A stretch of 32,362 nucleotides of DNA from Acidobacteriota bacterium (GTDB lineage Bacteria > Acidobacteriota > Vicinamibacteria > Marinacidobacterales > Marinacidobacteraceae): the NCBI GenBank assembly GCA_022820545.1, contig JAJEFG010000036.1, forward strand, positions 1 through 32,362, read 5' to 3'. The notes beneath the pieces were generated by a model, which saw nothing but the letters and a program-made list of their open reading frames with translations, searched no databases and was not told where the DNA came from. Position 1 is the first letter of the stretch. Each line of letters begins with the position of its first letter. Positions 23,067-30,611 of this stretch are shown piece by piece. The position numbers were made by a program, and so were the translations under genes.

Positions 23067-24530
23067 TCAGGCGCGGGACCGCGCCGCTTCCACCAGTTCC
23101 GCCACCCGGCTCACCGTCTCATCGAGCGTAAGGTCGCTCGTGTCGAGGTGGTGGGCGTCGTCCGCCCGGCGGAGGGGAGCCACCGCCCGGCCGGAATCGG
23201 TGTGGTCGCGGCGGTTGAGTTCCGACTGGACGGCGCCCACGTCGCGGTCTCCCTCGTCCGAGGAGCGACGCTGCGCCCGGATCTCGGGCCGCGCGTCCAG
23301 AAAGACCTTCACGGGCGCCTCGGGGAAGACGACCGTGCCGATGTCCCGGCCCTCGACGACGCCGCCGCCCGCCGCGAACTGCCGCCAGCGCTCCACCAAC
23401 ACCTCGCGAAGTTCGGGATGGACGGCCACCCGGGAGGCGCCGGCGGAGACTTCGGGCGCGCGGACGGCCTCGGAGACGTCTTCACCATCGAGGAAGACGC
23501 GGCCTTCCGGGTCGAGGATCACCCGGAAGGCGAGGGTCCTGAGGGAGGGGCCTTCATCCAGATCCAGGTCCTGCCGCATCGCCGCCAGCGCCACCGCGCG
23601 CACCGACGCCCCGGTGTTGAAGTAGGCGAACCCGGAGCGCTCGGCGACCGCGCGGGCCACGGACGTCTTTCCGGACCCCGCGGGCCCGTCGATCGCCACC
23701 ACGAACGCCGCGGGGGCGGGCCGGGCGGCAGGCGCCGCCGGTTCCGAGCCAACCGGTTCGCCGGGCGCCGCCGGCTCCCCGGCGCACCGCCGGATGAGAT
23801 CCCGCAGTTCCTCCACCTCGTCCGCGCCCAGCTTGCGCCAGCCCCCCGGGGTGAGCCCGGTGTCGGCGAGGCACCCGATCCGGGTGCGGTGCAACTCCAG
23901 AACGGGATGGCCGAGCACACTCAACACCCGCCGGATCTCGCGGTTCCGCCCGCCGCGGAGGGTGACCCGGAGTCGCGCGCGGCGCTTCGATTCCGCGCGG
24001 TGCGGGAAGCGGGCGATGACCTCGACCTGGTCGAGCCGCAGCCCCTCGCCATCCACCCGGACGCCGCGCTGCGCCCGTTCGAGCACGTCTTCGGCGGGAA
24101 GCCCCCGCACGGTGGCGTAGTAGGTCTTCGGCAGCCGGTAGCGCGGATGCGTGACCCGCTGCGCCAGTTCCCCGTCGTCGGTCAGCAGCACGAGTCCCGA
24201 GCTGTTGCCGTCCAGGCGCCCGACCGGGACCAGCGAGCGGAACGAGTGCGGCAGCAGATCCATCACCGTGGAGCGGCGTCCCGGGTCCGAGCGGGTCGTC
24301 AGGTGGCCGATGGGCTTGTTGAGAATCACGTAGCGCCGCGGCTTGCCGAGCTTGCGGAGCCGCGCCCCGTCCACCCGGATGTCCTGGAGCGCCGGATCCG
24401 CGCGCACCCCGGGAACGTTGACCACCTCCCCGTCCACCGTGACCCGGCCCTCGGCGATCATCCGCTCCGCGGCGCGCCGCGAAGCGACCCCCGCCGCCGC
24501 GATCAGTTTCTGGAGCCGCTCGGCGGTCAT
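23067..24530 (-). CDS. Fused RluB-type pseudouridine synthase and cytidylate kinase
   Basis: 487 aa in one frame. Residues 1-60 are an S4-like RNA-binding domain (L-Q-K-L-I-A-A-A-G-V-A-S-R-R-A-A). Residues 60-245 are the RsuA/RluB catalytic domain, with the active aspartate D107 in G-R-L-D-G-N-S-S-G-L. Residues 250-275 are a Pro/Ala/Glu linker. Residues 276-487 are cytidylate kinase: P-loop G-P-A-G-S-G-K-T-S at 282-290, V-E-G-R-D-I-G-T-V-V-F-P-E-A-P-V-K-V-F-L, and the R-D-H-T-D-S-G-R-A-V-A-P-L lid. The family D-T-G-A-M-Y-R reads N-T-G-A-S-V-R here, a change next to the CMP site. The start overlaps the scpB stop (ATGA). The usual rluB-then-cmk gene order is kept but within one chain. Confidence 0.88.
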   Translation of the reverse strand: MTAERLQKLIAAAGVASRRAAERMIAEGRVTVDGEVVNVPGVRADPALQDIRVDGARLRKLGKPRRYVILNKPIGHLTTRSDPGRRSTVMDLLPHSFRSLVPVGRLDGNSSGLVLLTDDGELAQRVTHPRYRLPKTYYATVRGLPAEDVLERAQRGVRVDGEGLRLDQVEVIARFPHRAESKRRARLRVTLRGGRNREIRRVLSVLGHPVLELHRTRIGCLADTGLTPGGWRKLGADEVEELRDLIRRCAGEPAAPGEPVGSEPAAPAARPAPAAFVVAIDGPAGSGKTSVARAVAERSGFAYFNTGASVRAVALAAMRQDLDLDEGPSLRTLAFRVILDPEGRVFLDGEDVSEAVRAPEVSAGASRVAVHPELREVLVERWRQFAAGGGVVEGRDIGTVVFPEAPVKVFLDARPEIRAQRRSSDEGDRDVGAVQSELNRRDHTDSGRAVAPLRRADDAHHLDTSDLTLDETVSRVAELVEAARSRA

Positions 24531-25171
24531 TCGGAGACCTCGGCGGGATCGGCGTCGGCGTCCGTCCCTCCGGAGCCGGACTCCGTCGGGATGGGCGCCG
24601 CCGACGCCAGTGTCTCCTCGAACTCGCGGAGCTTCGGCAGGTCCTCCAGCCGGTCCAGCTCGAATCGCTCGAGGAAATCCTTCGTGGTCCCGTAGAGGAG
24701 CGGACGTCCGACAACCTGCTTGCGGCCCCGCGAACGGACCAGGCGGTGCTTCATCAGGGTGGTGACCACGCTGTGGGAGTTCACGCCGCGGATCTCGTTC
24801 AGCTCGGGCAGCGTGATCGGCTGCCGGTAGGCGATGACGGACAGCGCCTCGAGCGCCGCCTCGGTCAGCGCCTGCTCCCGCTTCGGCGCGATGAGACGCT
24901 CGATGGCGTCCTTCCATTCCACCCGGGTGGTGAGCTGGAAGCCTCCCGCGATCCGGGCCAGCCGCAGCCCGGATTCGAGGGCCGCATACCGGATCTCCAG
25001 CTCCTCGAGGGCGGCGAGCACCTCCTTGAGGCCGGTGTCGAGCACTTCGGCCAGACGTTCCCCCGGTACCGGCGCCCCGTGGGAAAAGAGCAGCGCTTCC
25101 ACCGCCGCCGCGAGCCGTTCCCGGTCCACGGCCGGCCCGGACCCCTCCGCGCCGGCGGTATCGGGGCTCAC
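24527..25171 (-). CDS. scpB: Segregation and condensation protein B
   Basis: 214 aa from a GTG at 25171, with GAGG inside the scpA stop region as ribosome site. Two winged-helix domains fill about residues 15-185, with L-F-S-H-G-A-P-V in the first and L-E-A-L-S-V-I-A-Y-R-Q-P-I-T-L-P-E-L-N-E-I-R-G-V-N-S in the second, the diagnostic ScpB block, followed by G-R-P-L-L-Y-G-T-T-K-D-F-L-E-R-F. ScpB dimers bind the ScpA kleisin and close the SMC condensin ring. The C-terminal 25 residues are acidic and low in complexity. Order scpA-scpB-rluB is widely conserved in bacteria. Confidence 0.95.
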   Translation of the reverse strand: MSPDTAGAEGSGPAVDRERLAAAVEALLFSHGAPVPGERLAEVLDTGLKEVLAALEELEIRYAALESGLRLARIAGGFQLTTRVEWKDAIERLIAPKREQALTEAALEALSVIAYRQPITLPELNEIRGVNSHSVVTTLMKHRLVRSRGRKQVVGRPLLYGTTKDFLERFELDRLEDLPKLREFEETLASAAPIPTESGSGGTDADADPAEVSE

Positions 25172-25181
25172 CGGCAGATCC

Positions 25182-26012
25182 TCAGTCGGCCGCCAGCCCG
25201 GCGATCCGGATCGGACCGAAGTTCTCGTCCTGGCCCACCGAGATCCGGCGGCGGCGGGCCAGTTCCAGGATCGCCAGGAACGCCGCGACCAGCGTGCCGC
25301 GGTCCACGTTGCCCTCGATGACCTCGAAGAGGAGATCCTCGAAGTCCGCCTCGACGCCGGGCGGAACGGCGGTCTCGATGCGGCCGATCAGGACCGCCAT
25401 GGAGATGCGGCGCTCGGGGAGCGGCACCCGGGGCCGCGCCCGCGCCCGGACGACGACCCGCCGAAAAGCCTCCACCACCGCGAAGAGGTCCACCTGGAGG
25501 AGGGTCTCCGGCTCGGCGCTCGCCGTGTCGCCGTTCGCCGCCTCACCCTCCACGAACCCGAGGGCAGGCTCCCGGACCCACACCGCGCGGCGCGCCTCGA
25601 GGCTCTCCCGCAACGTGCGCGCGGCGTCCCGGTAGCGGGCGTAGTCCCGGAGGCGGTCCTCCAGATCGGCCAGCGGGTCCGCCTCCGCTCCGGCAGCCGC
25701 CGGGAGGGGCCGGGGCAGGAGGCGGCGCGCCTTGAGCCGGAGCAGCGCGGTCGCCATCTTGAGGAACTCGGAGCCCACCCGGAGGTCCAGCATCTCCAGG
25801 AGTTCGAGGGTCTCGAGGTACTGCCGGGTGATGGAGGCGATCTCGATCCGCAGCGGATCGGCCTGCCCCTCGCGGACCATGCGGAGGAGCAGTTCCAGGG
25901 GGCCGTCGAAACCATCCTCGGCGGGGGAGTCCTCGCCGGCGTCGAAGCGGATGTGGAACCCCTGGCCGGGGGTCCCGAATTCGGTCTCCGGCTGGTAGAG
26001 GACCGCCTTCAT
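25182..26012 (-). CDS. scpA: Segregation and condensation protein A (kleisin)
   Basis: 276 aa; the ATG overlaps the trpS stop (ATGA), so it is translationally coupled. F-D-G-P-L-E-L-L-L-R-M-V-R-E (about residues 35-48) is the N-terminal ScpA motif that binds the SMC neck, followed by the helix Y-L-E-T-L-E-L-L-E and the F-L-K-M-A-T-A-L-L-R-L-K-A-R-R-L-L-P block. The C-terminal winged helix (V-A-A-F-L-A-I-L-E-L-A-R-R-R-R-I) binds the SMC head. A longer than usual leader of about 25 residues (mixed Phe/Gly/acidic) precedes the conserved core. The SMC gene itself is not in the window. Confidence 0.93.
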   Translation of the reverse strand: MKAVLYQPETEFGTPGQGFHIRFDAGEDSPAEDGFDGPLELLLRMVREGQADPLRIEIASITRQYLETLELLEMLDLRVGSEFLKMATALLRLKARRLLPRPLPAAAGAEADPLADLEDRLRDYARYRDAARTLRESLEARRAVWVREPALGFVEGEAANGDTASAEPETLLQVDLFAVVEAFRRVVVRARARPRVPLPERRISMAVLIGRIETAVPPGVEADFEDLLFEVIEGNVDRGTLVAAFLAILELARRRRISVGQDENFGPIRIAGLAAD

Positions 26013-27031
26013 CGAGCTTCGGGAAGACGAACGGCGGCGCGCACCCGCTCCATGGTGGCGCGGGCCGCCTCGGACGCCTCGCGCCGGCCGGCGGCCAGTA
26101 CGTCCCGGACGTCGTCGGGCCGCTTCTCGTATTCCCGGCGCCGCTCGCCGATGGGCGCGATCTCCGCGACCAGGTGGTCGGCCAGCGCGTTCTTGCACTG
26201 GATGCACCCGATGCCCGCCGACCGGCAGCCCGCGGCGGCCCAGTTCTGCGTCTCGCCGTCGGAGAAGATGCGATGGAGGTCGAACACCGGGCACTTCGCC
26301 GGATCGCCCGGATCCTTCAGACGCTTCCGGGCCGGGTCGGTCATCATGGTCTTGAGCTTCCCGCGGACCGAGCCCTCGTCTTCCGCAACGCCGATGACGT
26401 TGCCGTAGCTCTTCGACATCTTGCGTCCGTCGGTCCCCGGCAGCCGGGGCGACGGCGTGAGCCGCACGTCGGGTTCGGTGACCACGTCGCCGTAGAACTG
26501 GTTGAACCGGCGGGCGATCTCGCGGGTGAGCTCCACGTGGGGCTTCTGGTCCTCGCCGACCGGCACCACGGCGGCGTCGTACATGAGGATGTCGGCCGCC
26601 TGCAGGACGGGATAGCCGAGGAACCCGTAGGTGTGGAGATCCTTCTCCTTGAGTTCCTTGATGAGTTCCTTGTAGGTCGGGACGCGCTCCAGCCAGCCGA
26701 GCGGCACGACCATCGAGAGCAGCAGGTGGAGTTCGGCGTGCTCGGGCACCTGGGACTGGACGAAGAGCGTGCAGCGCTTCGGATCGAGTCCCACCGCGAG
26801 CCAGTCGGTGGCGATCTCGAGGGTGCTCGCCCGGAGGTCGCTGGTGTCCTTGTAGTCGGTGGTCAGCGCGTGCCAGTCCACGATGCAGTAGAAGGCGTCG
26901 AACTCGTCCTGCATCGCCACCCAGTTGCGGTACGCCCCCACCAGGTGCCCGAGGTGGGACGACCCGGTGGGCCGCATCCCGGAGAGGAGGCGCTTGCGCC
27001 CGCTACGCGGTGAGGTGTCCGTTTCTGCCAT
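26009..27031 (-). CDS. trpS: Tryptophanyl-tRNA synthetase with probable Fe-S motif
   Basis: 340 aa from the ATG at 27031. Class I signature residues are present: the HIGH-like H-L-G-H at 26-30 and K-M-S-K-S at 204-208, plus the W-H-A-L-T-T-D-Y and P-V-G-E-D-Q-K-P-H-V-E-L blocks that bind tryptophan and ATP. Four cysteines in the C-terminal domain (C247, C269, C276, C279) form C-x21-C-x6-C-x2-C, nearly the [4Fe-4S] motif described for Thermotoga maritima TrpRS (C-x22-C-x6-C-x2-C, from memory), with the G-C-R-S-A-G-I-G-C-I-Q-C-K context. The enzyme charges tRNA-Trp. It lies 14 nt after uvrC in the same operon; a TAGAAT over the uvrC stop may add an internal promoter. Confidence 0.94.
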   Translation of the reverse strand: MAETDTSPRSGRKRLLSGMRPTGSSHLGHLVGAYRNWVAMQDEFDAFYCIVDWHALTTDYKDTSDLRASTLEIATDWLAVGLDPKRCTLFVQSQVPEHAELHLLLSMVVPLGWLERVPTYKELIKELKEKDLHTYGFLGYPVLQAADILMYDAAVVPVGEDQKPHVELTREIARRFNQFYGDVVTEPDVRLTPSPRLPGTDGRKMSKSYGNVIGVAEDEGSVRGKLKTMMTDPARKRLKDPGDPAKCPVFDLHRIFSDGETQNWAAAGCRSAGIGCIQCKNALADHLVAEIAPIGERRREYEKRPDDVRDVLAAGRREASEAARATMERVRAAVRLPEAR

Positions 27032-27045
27032 GAAGCGTCGGGATT

Positions 27046-28863
27046 CTACGGGCCGGGATGGAGGCGGGCGTGGAGTTTCGCGGCCAGCGCCGGGCCCACG
27101 GTCTCGGCGAGTTCCGCTTCGGTGGCTTCCGTCACCCGCCGCAGGCTGCCGAAGCGGGTCAGCAGCGCCTGCCGCCGGCGGGGGCCGATGCCGGGCACGC
27201 CGTCGAGGGCCGAGCGGAGCGTGTCCGCCCGGCGGCTCTTGCGGTGGAAGGTGATGGCGAAACGGTGCGCCTCGTCCCGGGCGCGCTCGAGGAGATGGAG
27301 CGCCGGCGAGTTCCGGGGCAGCCGGAGCGGCTCCGGGACGCCGGGCAGGAAGATCTCCTCCTCGCGCTTCGCAAGGCCCGCGTGCGGGATGTGGGTCAGC
27401 CCGAGGTCGTGGAGGGCGGCGGCCGCCGAGCCGAGCTGGCCGCGCCCGCCGTCCACCAGGATCAGGTCCGGAAGCTCCGATCCTTCGGTGAGCACCCTCC
27501 GGTAGCGGCGGAGCACGACTTCGCGCATCGAGGCGTAGTCGTCCGGCTTTCCCTTGACGGTGCGGATGCGGAACTTCCGGTAAGCCGAGGGGAGCGGCTC
27601 GCCGCGCTCGAAGACCACCATCGAGGCCACCACCTGGCGCCCGCCGAGGTTGGAGACGTCGAACGCCTCGATGCGGCGCGGCTCGGCGGGGAGCTGGAGG
27701 GCTTCCTGGAGGGCGCGGACCCGGGCGGCGGCCTTCCGTCCGGCCTCCCGGAAGTCGAGGTCGAACGCCAGTCGGGCATTCCGGCACACGAGGTCCACCA
27801 TGCGGCGGCGGGCGCCCTTCACCGGGACGTGGATCTCGACCCGGCCGCCGCGCTTCTCCCCCAGCCAGTCGGCCACCAGCTCGCGCTCGGCGAAGTCGAG
27901 CGGCGCCTCGATGCGGGGCGGGGGCATGCGTCCCATCTCGTAGAACTGCTTCATCGCCGCTTCCACGAGTCCCGCGTCGTCCACCGGCGGCAGGTCGGAC
28001 AGCGAGAAGGTGTCCCGGTCCACCACCTTGCCGCCCCGGACCAGGAAGACCTGCAACTGGGCGCGGTCCCCTTCCCGGTAGAGGCCGAAGACGTCGCGGG
28101 CCTTGCCCTCGGCGGCGGCCATCTTCTGGCGGTCGTTCAGCTCCGCGAGCAGCTTCAGGCTGTCGCGCAGCCGGGCGGCCTCTTCGAAGCGTTCGGCCTC
28201 GGCCTCCTCGCGCATGCGCCGGGTCAGCGAGGTCGAGAGTTCGGTGGTCCGCCCGAGCAGGAAGAGCCGGGCGGCCTCCGAGGCCTCCCGGTATTCCTCC
28301 ACCGAGCAGATCGAGTCCACGCAGGGCGCGACGCAGCGGCGGATCTGGTACTGGAGGCAGGGGCGCGGGCGCTTCCCGTTGAGCTGCTCGCGGCAGTTCC
28401 GGATGCCGAAGAGCCGGTGCACCAGGCTCATGCTCCGGCGCGCCAGGCTCGCCGGGAAATACGGGCCCGCGTACACCGCGCCGTCAGTGCCGGCGCCCCG
28501 GACGATGTGGACCCGCGGATACTTCTCGTTCATCGTGAGCCGGACGAGCGGCGGGTTCTTGTCGTCCCGGAGCAGGATGTTGTAGCGGGGCCGGCGCGTC
28601 TTGATGAGGTTGTTCTCGAGGTGCAGCGCCTCGCGCGCGGAATCGGTGAGCACCACCTCCACATCGGCGATCTGGGAGAGCAGGTTCCCCTTGCGGGCGT
28701 CGGGCGGCGGGGTGCGGAGGTGCGACAGCACCCGCGCCTTGACCGAAGCGGCCTTGCCCACGTAGAGCGTCTTCCCCTCGGCGGAGCGGAAGAGGTAGAC
28801 CCCGGCGCTCTCCGGGAGCCGGGCGATCTTGTTCTCAAGACCGGTGGGGGAACCGGTCGTCAT
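27046..28863 (-). CDS. uvrC: UvrABC excinuclease subunit C
   Basis: 605 aa, full length. N-terminal GIY-YIG nuclease (G-V-Y-L-F at 21-25, L-Y-V-G-K-A at 33-38), then the cysteine cluster C-R-E-Q-L / R-P-C-L-Q-Y-Q-I-R-R-C-V-A-P-C that ligates a 4Fe-4S centre in this family, a UVR helix pair (about 205-240) for UvrB contact, the RNase-H-like second nuclease with L-I-L-V-D-G-G-R-G-Q-L, and a C-terminal double helix-hairpin-helix (V-P-G-I-G-P-R-R-R-Q-A). UvrC makes both incisions around a lesion. It heads the uvrC-trpS-scpA-scpB-rluB/cmk operon. A TACAAT -10-like box lies only 8 nt before the ATG. Confidence 0.96.
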   Translation of the reverse strand: MTTGSPTGLENKIARLPESAGVYLFRSAEGKTLYVGKAASVKARVLSHLRTPPPDARKGNLLSQIADVEVVLTDSAREALHLENNLIKTRRPRYNILLRDDKNPPLVRLTMNEKYPRVHIVRGAGTDGAVYAGPYFPASLARRSMSLVHRLFGIRNCREQLNGKRPRPCLQYQIRRCVAPCVDSICSVEEYREASEAARLFLLGRTTELSTSLTRRMREEAEAERFEEAARLRDSLKLLAELNDRQKMAAAEGKARDVFGLYREGDRAQLQVFLVRGGKVVDRDTFSLSDLPPVDDAGLVEAAMKQFYEMGRMPPPRIEAPLDFAERELVADWLGEKRGGRVEIHVPVKGARRRMVDLVCRNARLAFDLDFREAGRKAAARVRALQEALQLPAEPRRIEAFDVSNLGGRQVVASMVVFERGEPLPSAYRKFRIRTVKGKPDDYASMREVVLRRYRRVLTEGSELPDLILVDGGRGQLGSAAAALHDLGLTHIPHAGLAKREEEIFLPGVPEPLRLPRNSPALHLLERARDEAHRFAITFHRKSRRADTLRSALDGVPGIGPRRRQALLTRFGSLRRVTEATEAELAETVGPALAAKLHARLHPGP

Positions 28864-28871
28864 TTGGCCGA

Positions 28872-28877
28872 ATTGTA
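28872..28877 (-). promoter_or_regulatory. -10 box (TACAAT) adjacent to the uvrC start
   Basis: On the minus strand TACAAT (five of six to consensus) ends 8 nt before the ATG at 28863, and the bases between hold no ribosome site. A start site 6-8 nt downstream would make this operon's mRNA leaderless. Confidence 0.5.
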
Positions 28878-29049
28878 GGGGGCCCAGCTATGCGGGGGAC
28901 CATTCGCCCGGTAGCGTCAAGATTTGTCGTGGTGTGGCGCCATGCTGGGCCAGATGACACACGGAAACATCTTCTTCGGGCTGACCCCCGGTAGCCGCGC
29001 AATGGCCGTATCGTGGGACTGCGGCTGGGGCGCGGAAAGGTGCGCGGAG

Positions 29050-29217
29050 ATGGTCGAGGAGAGTTCCTGGATCTGGTACCTGATCGCGAACTACCCCGGA
29101 GCGCTCGGGTTTGCGCTGATCATGCTATTTGTCGTCTGGACGCTCCCCGCCGACGGCTGGGCGCTCCTCGCCGAGATAAGCCGGGAGCACCGGAAGAAGA
29201 ACAACGTGGGCAGATGA
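29050..29217 (+). CDS. Small single-span membrane protein of unknown function
   Basis: 55 aa from the ATG at 29050, chosen because AAAGG lies about 9 nt upstream. The frame is also open from ATG at 28942 and TTG at 28924, which would give up to 97 aa, but that part has no recognisable features. A short acidic start (V-E-E-S-S) leads into a hydrophobic helix of about 24 residues (W-I-W-Y-L-I-A-N to V-V-W), then a loop and a basic amphipathic tail (R-E-H-R-K-K-N-N). This gives one transmembrane segment with the basic tail inside. I know no family for it. It sits alone between uvrC (divergent) and the quinone oxidoreductase. Confidence 0.4.
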   Translation: MVEESSWIWYLIANYPGALGFALIMLFVVWTLPADGWALLAEISREHRKKNNVGR

Positions 29218-29450
29218 TGAACCCACACGGCGACACATCCACCGGCTGAACCCCGGCGCGTCCTCGGCGAACACACCCTCAACAGCGGCACCGAGTGCCG
29301 CGATCTACATGGTGACCCCGGGGACCGGGGCCGCTCAAGAGGGGTGTCCGCATTGGCCGCCCCGGCGGTCCTTCAACACACAGGCGCGAGGAACCATCGT
29401 CACGCAAGTCCATGGGTCCCAATGTAGGATGCGCCGCCCAGAGGCCCCTT

Positions 29451-30422
29451 ATGCCCCAAGCCATCCGCATCCAGCAACACGGCGGCCCCGAGGTGATGAG
29501 CCTCGGCTCCGCCCCCGACGCGGCCCCCGGCCCCGGCGACGCTCTCGTCCGGGTGGAAGCCGCCGGGGTGAACTTCATCGACACCTATCACCGCACCGGG
29601 CTCTACCCGGTCCCGCTTCCGTTCACTCCGGGTGTGGAGGGCGCCGGCGTCGTGGAAGCGGTGGGAGCCGAGGTGTCGGACCTCGCGCCCGGGGACCGGG
29701 TCGGCTGGGTGATGCAGATGGGCAGCTACGCCGAGGCGGCGGTCCGTCCAGCCGCGAAGCTGGTCAAGCTGCCCGACGGAGTGACGACGACCCAGGCCGG
29801 GGCCGCGCTCCTCCAGGGGATGACCGCGCACTACCTGGTCCGTTCCACGTTCCGGGTGCAATCCGGAATGCCGGTGCTGGTCCACGCCGCGGCGGGTGGG
29901 ATGGGACTGCTGCTCTGCCAGATGTGCCGGGCGCTCGGCGCCCGGGTGTTCGGGACGGTCTCCACAGAAGCGAAAGCGAGGGCGGCGCTCGCCGCCGGCG
30001 CCGACACCGTGATCCGCTACACCGAGCAGGACTTCGCCGAGGTGATCCGCGAGGAACTCGGGGACAAGCAGCTCGCGGTCGCCTACGACTCGGTGGGCGA
30101 GACGACCTGGCGGAAGAGCCTCGAACTGCTCCGTCCTCGCGGAATGCTCGTCCTCTACGGCCAGTCCGCCGGCCCGGTCCCCCCGATCGACCCGCTGCTG
30201 CTGGCCCAGCACGGATCCCTCTTCGTCACCCGGCCGACGCTCGCGAACTACGCCGCGACCACCGACGAACTCCGCTGGCGCGCTGGCGAAGTCCTCGACA
30301 GCGTGGCAAGCGGCAAGCTCCACCTCACCATCGACCGCGAACTCCCCCTCGCCCAGGCCGCCGAGGCCCACCGCCTCCTCGAAGGCCGCGCCACCACCGG
30401 CAAGCTCATCCTGCGCCCGTAG
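29451..30422 (+). CDS. Zinc-independent quinone oxidoreductase (MDR superfamily)
   Basis: 323 aa from the ATG at 29451, matching the QOR family length; an upstream in-frame ATG at 29412 adds 13 non-conserved residues. V-N-F-I-D-T-Y-H-R-T-G-L-Y-P and T-P-G-V-E-G-A-G-V-V are the catalytic-domain hallmarks, and no catalytic zinc cysteine/histidine pair is present. The Rossmann half has A-A-A-G-G-M-G-L-L-L-C-Q for NADPH. It probably reduces quinones or enones by NADPH in the cytosol. A -10-like TAGGAT (29425-29430) precedes it. It stands as a single gene; copy E of the dispersed repeat lies 37 nt after its stop. Confidence 0.9.
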   Translation: MPQAIRIQQHGGPEVMSLGSAPDAAPGPGDALVRVEAAGVNFIDTYHRTGLYPVPLPFTPGVEGAGVVEAVGAEVSDLAPGDRVGWVMQMGSYAEAAVRPAAKLVKLPDGVTTTQAGAALLQGMTAHYLVRSTFRVQSGMPVLVHAAAGGMGLLLCQMCRALGARVFGTVSTEAKARAALAAGADTVIRYTEQDFAEVIREELGDKQLAVAYDSVGETTWRKSLELLRPRGMLVLYGQSAGPVPPIDPLLLAQHGSLFVTRPTLANYAATTDELRWRAGEVLDSVASGKLHLTIDRELPLAQAAEAHRLLEGRATTGKLILRP

Positions 30423-30458
30423 CAGGGACGTCGAGCGGCGGGGTGGCTCCGCCGGCTT

Positions 30459-30500
30459 GGAACGCCGGTCTCCGACCGGCATCGCGCGGGAGCGCGAAAC
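30459..30500 (+). repeat. Two-hairpin dispersed repeat, copy E
   Basis: GGAACGCCGGTC-TC-CGACCGGCA, then TCGCGC-GGGA-GCGCGA and AAC. Relative to copies A-D, both sides of stem 1 have changed together (GGCC/GGCC to GGTC/GACC), which keeps pairing. It lies between the quinone oxidoreductase and the DUF3782 gene. Confidence 0.78.
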
Positions 30501-30584
30501 CAGCGCAGAGGGCACCTCCCGACAAGAACATGAGGGCCGGCCCGATCGCGCGCTGATCCGATGTCGTGGTCCCGACTACGTCAC

Positions 30585-30590
30585 TACACT
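30585..30590 (+). promoter_or_regulatory. -10-like box (TACACT) of the DUF3782 gene
   Basis: TACACT ends 21 nt before the GTG at 30612, followed by GGAGAG (30600-30605) as ribosome site. The same hexamer occurs upstream of uvrA and of the DUF2090 gene. Confidence 0.4.
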
Positions 30591-30611
30591 GCCGAACCTG
30601 GAGAGCCCACC

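Noticed and set aside
28924-29049. N-terminal extension of the small membrane protein from TTG 28924 or ATG 28942
   Set aside because: No ribosome site at either start and no recognisable features in the added residues; kept only as an alternative.
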